Below, in pieces: positions 35,878 through 50,920 of a stretch of DNA of 64,000 bases (its first letter is position 1; every line of letters begins with the position of its first letter). The stretch covers positions 1 through 64,000 of the forward strand of contig NZ_MWIO01000032.1 in the NCBI RefSeq assembly GCF_004799035.1. Reading direction: 5' to 3'. The notes under the pieces were generated by a model, which was not told the origin of the DNA, did no database searches, and saw nothing but the letters and a program-made list of their open reading frames with translations. This DNA is from Rhodanobacter lindaniclasticus (lineage in GTDB: Bacteria; Pseudomonadota; Gammaproteobacteria; Xanthomonadales; Rhodanobacteraceae). Position numbers and translations under genes: made by a program.

Positions 35878-36129
35878 TCACTCGCGGCAGGCCACCTGCA
35901 GGGTGTTGCCGTGGCAGCGCAGCCGGTCGGCGGTGGCCGCCTTGCCGTTGACTGCGCACACGGCACCCATCTGGTGCACCAGCTCGCGGTCGCGGTTCAT
36001 GGCGCTGATCCGCGCCTCGTTGCAGCCGCTGGCATCGACATCGACCCAACTGGTCCGTTGGCCGCATCCCGCGGCGCAGGCCAGGATCAGCAACAGCGAT
36101 GCAATGGGCGGATGCGGCAGGGAGGGCAT
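35878..36129 (-). CDS. small Cys-rich lipoprotein (envelope operon, gene 1)
   Basis: An 83-residue lipoprotein, first gene of the operon that diverges from the wHTH-kinase gene. The lipobox is LACAAGC. The mature part is about 60 residues with four further cysteines (SGCNEAR, AVCAVNG, LRCHGN and VACRE), so two disulfides are likely. The ribosome-binding site before 36129 is weak. It resembles small periplasmic ligand-binding or inhibitor proteins in general layout, but no family can be named. Confidence 0.72.
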   Translation of the reverse strand: MPSLPHPPIASLLLILACAAGCGQRTSWVDVDASGCNEARISAMNRDRELVHQMGAVCAVNGKAATADRLRCHGNTLQVACRE

Positions 36130-36203
36130 GGCAGGCTTCGCGGCAGTGGCAGTGGGCGAAGCCGATTGGCGCACGTCGGCGGCAGCCAAGTCGTCACGGC
36201 GGT

Positions 36204-36221
36204 CTAACCGATCACTAACGG
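36204..36221 (+). promoter_or_regulatory. 11-bp-spaced direct repeat in the divergent envelope/kinase promoter
   Basis: CTAACCG (36204-36210) and CTAACGG (36215-36221) are direct repeats with an 11-bp step, the layout bound by OmpR/PhoB-type winged helices on one face of the helix. They lie in the 163-bp gap between the envelope operon (start 36129) and the wHTH-kinase gene (start 36293). Confidence 0.5.
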
Positions 36222-36292
36222 CGGCGGCGATCGTTGCGGGGCGCGGCTCGCGCCGCACCGCCATCTGCGGCATAGTTCCCGTGGGGGTGCCT

Positions 36293-39031
36293 ATGCAGCC
36301 GGTCGAACAGGGCGACGAACAACCGCTTTATCGGTACGCCTTCGGCAACGTCGAGTTCGACGAGGCGCGCGGCGAGTTGCGCGTCGACGGCCAGTCGGTG
36401 GAACTGGAGCAACGCCCGCTGCAGGTGCTCGCCTGCCTGCTGCGTCGCGCCGACGAGGTGGTGCCGCGCGAAGAGTTGTTCGCCACGGTATGGGGTGCGC
36501 GGCCCACCGTGGACAACGTGCTGGCCAACGCGGTCGCCAAGCTGCGCAAGGCATTCGGCGCCGACGGGCACGGGCGCATCGTCAACCTGCCGCGGGTTGG
36601 TTATCGCCTGCGCGGGCCGGTCGAGCGCACGGTTTCCGGCCGGCGCCTGCACAGCCTGCTGGCGCTGGCAGCCGGGCAGAGCGTGCCCGGGCGCGAACAC
36701 TTCCGCCTGCGCGAGCAGCTCGGGCCGGCGCGCGGCAACGAGGTCTGGCTGGCCCGCCACGACAAGACCGGCGAGTTGCGCGTGTACAAGTTCAGCGCCG
36801 ATGGCGAGCGCCTGGCAGCGCTCAAGCGCGAGGCCACGATCCACCGGCTGCTGCGCGAGAGCCTGGGCGGGCGCGACGACTTCGTGCGCGTGATCGACTG
36901 GAACTTCGCCACCGCGCCGTTCTACCTGGAATGCGAATACGGCGGCGATGACCTGGCGCGCTGGGCTGCCGGCTCGCCCGGCCTGGCCGGGCTGGATCTG
37001 TCGCAGCGGCTGCACCTGTTCCTGCAGATCGCCGATGCGATCGCCGCAGCGCACGGGGTCGGCGTGCTGCACAAGGACATCAAGCCGGCCAACGTGCTGA
37101 TGCGACCAGCCGGCGACGGCTGGCAGCCGCGGCTGGCGGATTTCGGCGCCAGTCGGCTGCTGCAGCCTGAGCGGCTGCAGGAACTTGGCATCACCGCGCT
37201 GGGTCTGACCCTTACGCAGGCGGCCGGTGATTCGAACGCCACCCCGCTGTACCTGGCGCCGGAGCTGCTGGCGGGCCAGCCGCCGACGGTGCAGAGCGAC
37301 GTCTATGCGCTGGGGCTGATGCTGTATCAACTGGTGGTGGGCGACCTGCGCAGGCCGCTGGCGCCCGGCTGGGAAGCCGACGTCGACGACGAGCTGCTGT
37401 GCGAGGACATCGCCGCGGCGACCGACGGTGCGCCGGCGCGACGGCTCCGCAGCGTGGCCGAGCTGTGCGCGCGATTGCGCCGGCGCGAGGCGCGGCAGGT
37501 CGAACGCAGCCGGCTGCGCGAGGCCGAGGCGCGTGCGCATCGTGCCGAGCAGCGCCTGCAGCGCAGCCGCGCACGACGGCCGTGGATTGTCGCTGCCGCG
37601 CTGCTGCTGCTGGTCGGCCTGGCCACCAGCCTGTGGCAATTCCAGCGTGCCCGCGTGGCCCGCGACGAAGCGCAGCGGCAGGCCGCACTGGCCACCGCCA
37701 CCAATCAGTTCCTCAACGAGGATCTGCTGGGGGCCGGCATCGGCGGTGACTCGCCGGCGTGGTACGAGAAGAACCCCCGCCTCGGCGACATCCTCGACGC
37801 CGCGGCCACGCGCGTGGACCAGCGCTTCGGCAAGGCGCCGCTGCTGGCGGCCGACCTGCACCAGACCCTGGGGCGCGCGTACCGCAGCACCGGCGATTAC
37901 CGCAAGGCGCTGGACCAGTTGCTGGCCGCGGCCGGGCTGTTGCGCCACAAGCTTGGCCGCGCCGACGAGCGCAGCCTGCTGGCCGAGTACGAACTGGTCG
38001 TGATGCAGGCGCACATGTCGCAGTTCAAGCAGGCCACGACGCGCCTGGACGAAGCCGATGCGGCGGCCGGCGTGCGCCGCCAGGCGGTGTCGGAGGTGAG
38101 CCTGCGCTCGCATCTGGCGCGTGGGGACCTCGCCTACCAGCAACTGCAGGTACAGGTGGCGCTGGACAACTATCGCGCTGCGCTGACCATGCAGAAGATC
38201 CTGCATCCGGACGATGCCTTGATGTCGGCCCACCTGCTGCTGGGCATTGCCGGCTGCCAGCTGCGCCTGGACCGGGCCGGCGAGGCCGAGCGGATCGCCC
38301 GCGAGGTGCTGGGAGGGCCGGCCTACACGCAGCAGCGGGTGGGCAGGGCAGTGCTGGCGCTGGCGCACTCGCGGCTGGGCGACGCACTGCGCGCGCAAGG
38401 CCGCCATGCCGAGGCCATCGCGGCCACGCAGCGGGCACTGGCAGATTACGAGGCGACGCAGGGACCCAGTGGGCAGGGCACGATCACGGCGCTGAGTTCG
38501 CTGGGTTACCTGTACTCGTTGAGCGGCGACGATGCCAGGGCGCTGGTGGTCCAGCGCGACGTCTACCGACGCGCGCTGGCACGCTGGGGCGCCCGCCACC
38601 AGTACACCCTGGTGGAGCAGCTCAACCTTGGATCGCAGGAGCAGGAGGCCGGTGACCTGCCCGCCGCGCTGGCCGACCTGCGCGCGGCCGAGGATGGCCT
38701 GGTGGCGGTATCGGGCGAGCGCAGCCCCACGGTGCAGGCAGCCCGCGTCGCCCGCGCCGACGTGCTCAGCCAGCTGGGTCGTCAGGCCGAGGCGCTGGCC
38801 CTGATCGAGCATGTCGATCCGGCGGCCTACCAGGCCAGCACCGCCGACCCCGGCCGCGCCTCCGTGCTTGGCGCGCTGCACGCGCAGATCCTGCTGCGCA
38901 TGGGGCGGCGTGCCGAGGGCACGGCACGGATGCAGCAGGCGCTGCGCGAGATGAGCGCTGCCGGCGTGGCGGAGGAGGAAATCGCCCGCTACCGCAAGGA
39001 CCTGCCCGAGAACGCGGTGGCCGCGCAGTGA
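36293..39031 (+). CDS. fused OmpR-type wHTH, Ser/Thr kinase, membrane helix and TPR-like protein
   Basis: A 912-residue multi-domain regulator. Residues 12-108 form an OmpR/ToxR-type DNA-binding winged helix (ELEQRPLQVLACLLRRADE, TVDNVLANAVAKLRKAFG and NLPRVGYRL). Residues about 136-395 form a Hanks-type kinase: degenerate glycine loop GPARGNEVW, Lys166, Glu180, HKD at 260-262 with Asn267, DFG at 283-285 and APE at 322-324, so it looks active. An arginine/glutamate coiled stretch leads to one membrane helix (residues 430-449). The last 460 residues are TPR-like helices, presumably periplasmic. GGGGG upstream supports the ATG at 36293. It is divergent from the envelope operon, its likely target. 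Confidence 0.85.
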   Translation: MQPVEQGDEQPLYRYAFGNVEFDEARGELRVDGQSVELEQRPLQVLACLLRRADEVVPREELFATVWGARPTVDNVLANAVAKLRKAFGADGHGRIVNLPRVGYRLRGPVERTVSGRRLHSLLALAAGQSVPGREHFRLREQLGPARGNEVWLARHDKTGELRVYKFSADGERLAALKREATIHRLLRESLGGRDDFVRVIDWNFATAPFYLECEYGGDDLARWAAGSPGLAGLDLSQRLHLFLQIADAIAAAHGVGVLHKDIKPANVLMRPAGDGWQPRLADFGASRLLQPERLQELGITALGLTLTQAAGDSNATPLYLAPELLAGQPPTVQSDVYALGLMLYQLVVGDLRRPLAPGWEADVDDELLCEDIAAATDGAPARRLRSVAELCARLRRREARQVERSRLREAEARAHRAEQRLQRSRARRPWIVAAALLLLVGLATSLWQFQRARVARDEAQRQAALATATNQFLNEDLLGAGIGGDSPAWYEKNPRLGDILDAAATRVDQRFGKAPLLAADLHQTLGRAYRSTGDYRKALDQLLAAAGLLRHKLGRADERSLLAEYELVVMQAHMSQFKQATTRLDEADAAAGVRRQAVSEVSLRSHLARGDLAYQQLQVQVALDNYRAALTMQKILHPDDALMSAHLLLGIAGCQLRLDRAGEAERIAREVLGGPAYTQQRVGRAVLALAHSRLGDALRAQGRHAEAIAATQRALADYEATQGPSGQGTITALSSLGYLYSLSGDDARALVVQRDVYRRALARWGARHQYTLVEQLNLGSQEQEAGDLPAALADLRAAEDGLVAVSGERSPTVQAARVARADVLSQLGRQAEALALIEHVDPAAYQASTADPGRASVLGALHAQILLRMGRRAEGTARMQQALREMSAAGVAEEEIARYRKDLPENAVAAQ

Positions 39032-39295
39032 TTGCCGACGGCTTGTTCGCGAACCCGCGAAAACCGACCAGGCATCCGGACGTCCAGACTGCCGACTGGC
39101 GTGAATGGGCGGAGTGCGACATGGTATCCAGACCTCGACTCCTGCCGGGCGCACGCTGTGCGCGCGGCCAGTGCAGTCGATGCAACTGTTTTCGCGACGT
39201 CGCCAGAGGCGGCGCGCGATCGGGACCGGCAGCAATCCAGCGCGCGGTCAGGCAAGGCGAACCACCGCAACACCCACCTGTACAGGAGATGGAAG

Positions 39296-40072
39296 ATGAA
39301 CACCCGTTTTGAACGTTCCGGCCCGCTCACCGAACTGACCAGCTACCCCCAATGGGCACAGGACATGGTGGCCGATTGCGAAGCCGCCAAGCAGGGCGTC
39401 GTGCGGCACGAGATGTGGGATCTGATGAGGGAGGCTTCGCTCAGCCACACGGCGACGCGTCACTTCATGGTCGGCATCTGGCCGGTGATCGAGCGTTTCC
39501 CGGCATACATGGCGCTGAGCCTGCTCAAGACCCGCTTCGGCCGCAGTTCCGGTGACAACCTGGCCCGGCGCTGGCTGGTGCGCAACATCCGAGTGGAGCA
39601 GAACCATGCCGAATATTGGCTCAACTGGGCCGAAGGCGCGGGGGTCGCGCGCGAGGACGTGCTGAATGGCCGCGCACCCCACGGCACAGGAACGCTGGCG
39701 GACTGGTGCGAGGAGATCTGCGCCAGCGGTTCGCTGGCGGCGAGCGTCGCGGCCACCAACTATGCCGTCGAGGGGGCCACCGGCGAGTGGTCGCAGCGGG
39801 TATACGAAAGCAAGGCCTATGCCGAGAGCTTCGCGCCGAAGGAACGTGCCGGCAGTTTGCGTTGGCTTCAACTTCACGCCGCTTATGACGATACCCATCC
39901 GTGGGAGGCGCTGGAGATCGTCTGCACGCTGATGGGGACGACCCCGGCCGCCCACGACGTGGAACATATTGCCAGTTGCATCAAGCGCAGCTATGTAAGC
40001 ATGCGTATCAGCATGGATCACTGCATCGACGCGCGTTACGAGTTGGAGGCCATGAGGGAAGCCGCCGCCTGA
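39296..40072 (+). CDS. undA: UndA-like diiron enzyme, 1-alkene-forming fatty acid decarboxylase
   Basis: A 258-residue heme-oxygenase-like protein. It matches UndA of Pseudomonas, which turns medium-chain fatty acids such as laurate into terminal alkenes (1-undecene) and CO2 with O2. The six iron ligands I recall for UndA fall at the same numbers here: Glu101 and His104 (RVEQNHAEYW), Glu159 (NYAVEGATGEW), and His194, Asp198 and His201 (LQLHAAYDDTHPWEALE). The N-terminus also agrees (SGPLTELTSYPQWAQ). AGGAG seven bases before the ATG at 39296 is clear. A PAS-GGDEF-EAL gene follows 70 bp later. The 264 bp upstream hold nothing I can support beyond a TTCGCG/CGCGAA hairpin at 39046-39061. Confidence 0.85.
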   Translation: MNTRFERSGPLTELTSYPQWAQDMVADCEAAKQGVVRHEMWDLMREASLSHTATRHFMVGIWPVIERFPAYMALSLLKTRFGRSSGDNLARRWLVRNIRVEQNHAEYWLNWAEGAGVAREDVLNGRAPHGTGTLADWCEEICASGSLAASVAATNYAVEGATGEWSQRVYESKAYAESFAPKERAGSLRWLQLHAAYDDTHPWEALEIVCTLMGTTPAAHDVEHIASCIKRSYVSMRISMDHCIDARYELEAMREAAA

Positions 40073-40104
40073 GTTCCCGAGCTGCAACAACCAAGGAGCA
40101 CGCA

Positions 40105-40143
40105 GTGGGTCACACGGCACCAGTCATGGTAGAAGGAGCGTGA
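40105..40143 (+). other. possible 12-codon leader peptide before the GGDEF-EAL gene
   Basis: A GTG at 40105 is preceded by AAGGAG six bases upstream and opens a 12-codon frame (GTG to TGA) ending at 40143. Its TGA overlaps the next start as TGATG (40141-40145). It could couple translation of the downstream gene to ribosomes leaving undA. It may equally be chance. Confidence 0.3.
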
Positions 40144-42899
40144 TGCGCACTTCTCAAACCACCTTGCAAAAGCCTTTGTCGCGGCGGCTGATGCCGCTGG
40201 CGTATGCGCTGATCGCGATGGTGGGGCTGATGCTGGCCCTGACCTGGGGTGCGTTGCAGATCCAGATCACTCTCGCCGGTTTCCTCAACGGCGAGAGCCT
40301 TTGGTCCAAGGCGCAGAAGCAGTCGGTGATCGACCTGGAAGCCTATGCGATCAGCGGCGACGCCGTGGACCTGGCCGGCTTCAAGCGCCACTACGCGGTG
40401 GTGCTCTCCGATCGCTGGGCCCGCGACGCGATCGCCTCGGGCCAGTTCGACCACGACAAGGTCGCCCAGGCGTTCGCCCGAGGCAGCGTGATCCCCGATG
40501 CCATCCCCGGGATGATCTTCATCCTCCAGCATTTTTCGTCGGCGCCGCACATCAGCGAGGCGCTGCGCGCCTGGTACTCGGTCGACGATGCCATTACCGA
40601 GCTGGACGAGATTGCCGGCGAGTTGCAACGCGCCTACGCGGCCGGTGGCCTGCAGCCGGCCGAACAGCTCCGCCAACGCAGTCGCATCCACGAATTGAAC
40701 CGTTTCATCGAGCCGCGCACCAACGTCTTCTCGGTCGAGGTGGCGCGTGGCGCCTCGTGGGTCGGCAAGCTGCTCTTCGGTGGCGTGGTCGCGGTCACCC
40801 TGGTCGCCGTGCTGCTGTGGCTGGGCATGGCACGGCGCATCCTGGAAAGCATCCGCGGCAGCGAGGAGCGCTACCGGCTGCTGTTCGACAGCGCGGCCGA
40901 CGCGATCGTGATGATCGACGAGGGCAGCGGGCGCATCCTCGACGTGAACCGCACCGCGGCGGCATGGACCGGGCGCAGCGCGAAGGAGCTGATCGGCGAC
41001 CGCTACGTGCACCTGTTCCTGCAGCCGCTGGCTGGCCAGCAGGCGGGGCGAGCCGCCACCAATGCACTGTTGGCCGCCGACGGCAGCACCCGCCCGGTGG
41101 AAACGCAGACCAGCGTCGCCCGCTGGGGCGAGCTGCCGGTTTGCCAGGCGATCATCCGCGACATCTCCGAGCGGGTGGCGATGGAACAGGAGCGCCGGGT
41201 GGCAGCTGAGGCGCTGGCCAGCATCGCCGAGGGTGTGGTCATCGCCGACGCGCATCAGCGGATCACCTCCACCAATGCGGCGCACACCGAACTGACCGGC
41301 TTCAGCAGCCTGGCACTGCAGGGCCGGCGGTTGGGTGACACGCGCCGCCTGCCGGACGGACGTGCGCTGCCCAAGGCCATCTGGGACGAGGTGGCTGCCG
41401 GCGGCAACTGGATCGGCGAAGTGGTGAGCACCCGCGCCGACGGCAGCAGCTATCCGGAACACCTCAGCCTCAGCGCGATCCGGAACGGCGAGGGGCATGT
41501 GACGTACTACGTGGCGGTATGCACCGACATCCACGAAGCCAAGGCCAACCAGCGCCGGCTGGAGCACCTGGCCCGGCACGATCCGCTGACCGGCCTGGTC
41601 AATCGCGCCGAGTTCGAACGCTATTGCACGGAGGCGATCGCCCAGGCCGAACGCGAGCGGCTGGCGGCGGTGGTGCTGTTCATCGACCTGGACGCGTTCA
41701 AGATCGTCAACGACAGCTACAGCCATGCGATCGGCGACCGCCTGCTGGTGAAGGTGGGTGAGCGGATCAGCCGGCAGCTCTCCGACGGCGACGTGGCCGG
41801 ACGCATCGGCGGCGACGAGTTCACCGTGCTGCTGCCGCGGCTGAGCCTGCGTGAGGATGCGCGGGCGATCGTCAATCGCCTGCTGTCGACACTGTCCGAG
41901 CCACTGGTGCTGGACGATTACGAGGTCGTGCTCACCGCCAGCATCGGCGTGGCCGGCTATCCGCTGGACGGCAATGATGCGGCCACCCTGATCGCCAACG
42001 CCGACGCCGCCATGTACGCGGCCAAGACCGAGGAGCGCAATGCGTTCCGTTTCTACACGCCGATGATGCACGCCGACAACCGGCGCCGCCTGCAGCTGGC
42101 GACCGAACTGCGTCAGGCGCTGAGCCGCGGCGAGTTCCGCCTGGTGTTCCAGCCCAGCATCGAACTGGGCAGCGGGCGCATCGTGGCGGTGGAGGCGCTG
42201 CTGCGCTGGCAGCATCCGGAGCGTGGCGAGGTGCTGCCTGGCGAGTTCATCCCGGTGGCGGAGAACCTGGGCCTGATCCGGCGCATCGACGAATGGGTGC
42301 TGCAGGCCACTTGCGCCCAGATCCAGGCCTGGGACCTGGCCGGAGTGCCGCCGATCCGCGTGGCGGTGAACATCTCCGCGCGCTGGTTCGGCCATCCGTC
42401 CTTCGTCGACGGCGTCAGCCGCACCTTGCAGTCGCGCCGCGTGTCGCCGCACCGCCTGCTGCTGGAGATCACCGAGAGCGCGATGCTGCGGCTGGGCGAC
42501 GACACCCAGCGCACCATGCAGACGCTGGACATGCTGAACATCGACGTGGCCATCGACGATTTCGGCACCGGCTACTCCTCGATGGCTTACCTCAAGCTGC
42601 CGGCCGTCACCTATCTGAAGATCGACCGCTCCTTCGTCACCGGCCTGCCCGGCGACGCCAACGACGCGGCGATCACCGAGGCGATGCTGGCGATGTCGCG
42701 CAGCCTGGGCCTGATCACCATCGCCGAAGGCATCGAGACCGAGGCGCAGCACGAATTCCTGCTGCGCGCCGGCTGTGTCGAAGGGCAGGGCTACCTCTAT
42801 TCGTATCCCTTGCAGGCCGAAGAAATCCAGGCGCTGCTCAGCCCCAACCAGCAGAGCGGCTCCCCCCGGCTGCGGCTGGTGCCGCCACGGCGCGGTTGA
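40143..42899 (+). CDS. membrane c-di-GMP enzyme, 2xPAS-GGDEF-EAL
   Basis: A 918-residue inner-membrane signalling protein. A first helix at about 16-40, a periplasmic region, and a second helix near 210-230 form the sensor. Two PAS domains follow (about 240-345 and 350-465). The GGDEF cyclase motif is intact at 556-560, and the EAL motif at 684-686 (VEALLRW) with NISARWF, DDFGTGYSS and AEGIET complete, so phosphodiesterase activity is likely. The inhibitory RxxD site before GGDEF is missing. AAGGAG four bases before the ATG at 40143 supports this start over the GTG at 40140. It follows undA and may be co-transcribed. Confidence 0.9.
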   Translation: MRTSQTTLQKPLSRRLMPLAYALIAMVGLMLALTWGALQIQITLAGFLNGESLWSKAQKQSVIDLEAYAISGDAVDLAGFKRHYAVVLSDRWARDAIASGQFDHDKVAQAFARGSVIPDAIPGMIFILQHFSSAPHISEALRAWYSVDDAITELDEIAGELQRAYAAGGLQPAEQLRQRSRIHELNRFIEPRTNVFSVEVARGASWVGKLLFGGVVAVTLVAVLLWLGMARRILESIRGSEERYRLLFDSAADAIVMIDEGSGRILDVNRTAAAWTGRSAKELIGDRYVHLFLQPLAGQQAGRAATNALLAADGSTRPVETQTSVARWGELPVCQAIIRDISERVAMEQERRVAAEALASIAEGVVIADAHQRITSTNAAHTELTGFSSLALQGRRLGDTRRLPDGRALPKAIWDEVAAGGNWIGEVVSTRADGSSYPEHLSLSAIRNGEGHVTYYVAVCTDIHEAKANQRRLEHLARHDPLTGLVNRAEFERYCTEAIAQAERERLAAVVLFIDLDAFKIVNDSYSHAIGDRLLVKVGERISRQLSDGDVAGRIGGDEFTVLLPRLSLREDARAIVNRLLSTLSEPLVLDDYEVVLTASIGVAGYPLDGNDAATLIANADAAMYAAKTEERNAFRFYTPMMHADNRRRLQLATELRQALSRGEFRLVFQPSIELGSGRIVAVEALLRWQHPERGEVLPGEFIPVAENLGLIRRIDEWVLQATCAQIQAWDLAGVPPIRVAVNISARWFGHPSFVDGVSRTLQSRRVSPHRLLLEITESAMLRLGDDTQRTMQTLDMLNIDVAIDDFGTGYSSMAYLKLPAVTYLKIDRSFVTGLPGDANDAAITEAMLAMSRSLGLITIAEGIETEAQHEFLLRAGCVEGQGYLYSYPLQAEEIQALLSPNQQSGSPRLRLVPPRRG

Positions 42900-42933
42900 T
42901 CGGCATGCGGGGCGGGGCGTCGACCCGGCTGCT

Positions 42934-42947
42934 TTGATGTGCATCAG
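42934..42947 (+). promoter_or_regulatory. Anr/FNR-type box before lipA
   Basis: TTGAT-GTGC-ATCAG matches the FNR/Anr palindrome TTGAT-N4-ATCAA at nine of ten positions. GACACT at 42970-42975 is placed where a -10 would sit for a site centred at about -41.5, and lipA starts at 43004. This suggests oxygen-linked control, but the -10 is weak. Confidence 0.45.
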
Positions 42948-43003
42948 GGCAGGCGCGAGCGTCGCGCGGGACACTGGCGGCAGTCCAGCCAGCCCGCATC
43001 TTC

Positions 43004-43981
43004 ATGTCCAGCAACCCTTCCATTCCTGACGGCAGCAAGTTCACCAGTCCGCAGGGCACGCGTGCGGTCAAGGGCGGCCAGAAGCCCAATGCGCACAGCC
43101 ATGAACCCGACGTCAGCCGCAAGCCGCCGTGGCTGCGCGTGAAGCTGCCCAGCGGCGCGCGTTACGAGGAAGTGGCCGAGATCGTGCGCACGCACCAGCT
43201 CAACACCGTGTGCGCCGAATCCAAGTGCCCCAACATCGCCGAGTGCTGGGGCCGCGGCACCGCCACGCTGATGCTGATGGGCTCGGTGTGCACGCGCGCG
43301 TGCAAGTTCTGCTCGGTCTCCACCGGCAACCCGAACGGCTGGCTCGACCCGCTGGAGCCGGCCAAGGTGGCCGACGCGGTGGCGCTGATGGGGCTGAAGT
43401 ACGTGGTGCTCACCTCGGTGGATCGCGACGACCTTGCCGACGGCGGCGCCGCCCACTACGCCGCCTGCGTGAAGGCCATCCACCAGCGCTCGCCCGACAC
43501 CGCGGTGGAGGCGCTCACCCCCGATTTCGCCGGCAACCATGCCAGCGTCGCCACCGTGCTCGACGCCGGCCTGGCCACCTATGCGCAGAACCTGGAAACC
43601 GTGCGCCGCCTCACCCATCCGGTGCGCGACCCGCGCGCAGGCTATGAGCAGACCCTGGGCGTGCTGGCCTTCGCCAAGCGCCACGCGCCCGGCACGCTCA
43701 CCAAGACCAGCCTGATGCTTGGCCTGGGCGAAACCGACGCCGAGATCGAGCAGGCGCTGGACGACATGCGCGAAGCCCGGGTTGACGTGGTCACCATGGG
43801 CCAGTACATGCGGCCCAGCCCGCACCACCTGCCGGTGGAGCGTTTCGTCACCCCGGACGAATTCCGTGCCTATCGCGAACTGGCGCTGGGCAAGGGCTTC
43901 GTGGAAGCGGTCGCCGGGCCGCTGGTGCGTTCGAGTTATCGCGCCGAACGCGTGCTGGAGCACAACAACCTGGGGCTGTGA
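43004..43981 (+). CDS. lipA: lipoyl synthase
   Basis: A 325-residue radical SAM enzyme inserting two sulfurs into octanoyl chains on lipoyl domains. Both clusters are present: the auxiliary one with Cys70, Cys75 and Cys81 ([12 protein letters not shown]), and the radical SAM one with Cys96, Cys100 and Cys103 (CTRACKFC). The end [18 protein letters not shown] is typical. No ribosome-binding site is evident. Its usual partner lipB is not next to it; the upstream gene is the GGDEF-EAL protein, so lipA stands alone here. A candidate Anr box precedes it. Confidence 0.95.
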   Translation: MSSNPSIPDGSKFTSPQGTRAVKGGQKPNAHSHEPDVSRKPPWLRVKLPSGARYEEVAEIVRTHQLNTVCAESKCPNIAECWGRGTATLMLMGSVCTRACKFCSVSTGNPNGWLDPLEPAKVADAVALMGLKYVVLTSVDRDDLADGGAAHYAACVKAIHQRSPDTAVEALTPDFAGNHASVATVLDAGLATYAQNLETVRRLTHPVRDPRAGYEQTLGVLAFAKRHAPGTLTKTSLMLGLGETDAEIEQALDDMREARVDVVTMGQYMRPSPHHLPVERFVTPDEFRAYRELALGKGFVEAVAGPLVRSSYRAERVLEHNNLGL

Positions 43982-44038
43982 CCCGGGCGCGACGGGCCGG
44001 TCCATCGCTTCGATGTCCACCGGCATCAGGGGGGCGCC

Positions 44039-44248
44039 ATGTTCTGTTTCTTTTCGCACCGTTCCCTTCGCCGCTCGCTGACCGGGCCGGACGCCGCTGG
44101 CGTCGTGCCGGGCCGCAAAGCATCCGCCGCATTCGCCGTCGAATCCGTGCTGGCACGCGAGCAGCGCATCGACGACGAACTTGCCCGGAGCTTCCCCGCC
44201 AGCGACCCACCGAGCCGGGTACAGGGCACGGCGTCCGTGCGTTATTGA
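44039..44248 (+). CDS. small protein with FPASDPPS motif
   Basis: A 69-residue protein. The C-terminal part reads RIDDELARSFPASDPPSRVQ, matching a tail (D-ALE-xxFPASDPP) that recurs in small uncharacterised proteobacterial proteins. The N-terminus is basic. AGGGGG precedes the ATG at 44039. It is not an obvious membrane protein. It lies in the 302-bp space between lipA and pepP and converges on pepP. The conserved motif argues for a real gene, but no role is known. Confidence 0.62.
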   Translation: MFCFFSHRSLRRSLTGPDAAGVVPGRKASAAFAVESVLAREQRIDDELARSFPASDPPSRVQGTASVRY

Positions 44249-44283
44249 ATGGCCGCCCGCCGGCCGGGCAGTGTCTGCCTTGA

Positions 44284-50905
<6,622 letters not shown>

Positions 50906-50920
50906 CCCGGACCCGCTGCC

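Noticed and set aside
39046-39061. TTCGCG/CGCGAA hairpin as a terminator of the kinase gene
   Set aside because: Six base pairs with no T tract; too weak to call.
39032-39295. Small frames in the gap before undA (for example 39105-39299)
   Set aside because: No ribosome-binding site at their starts and no motif; the strong one belongs to undA at 39296.
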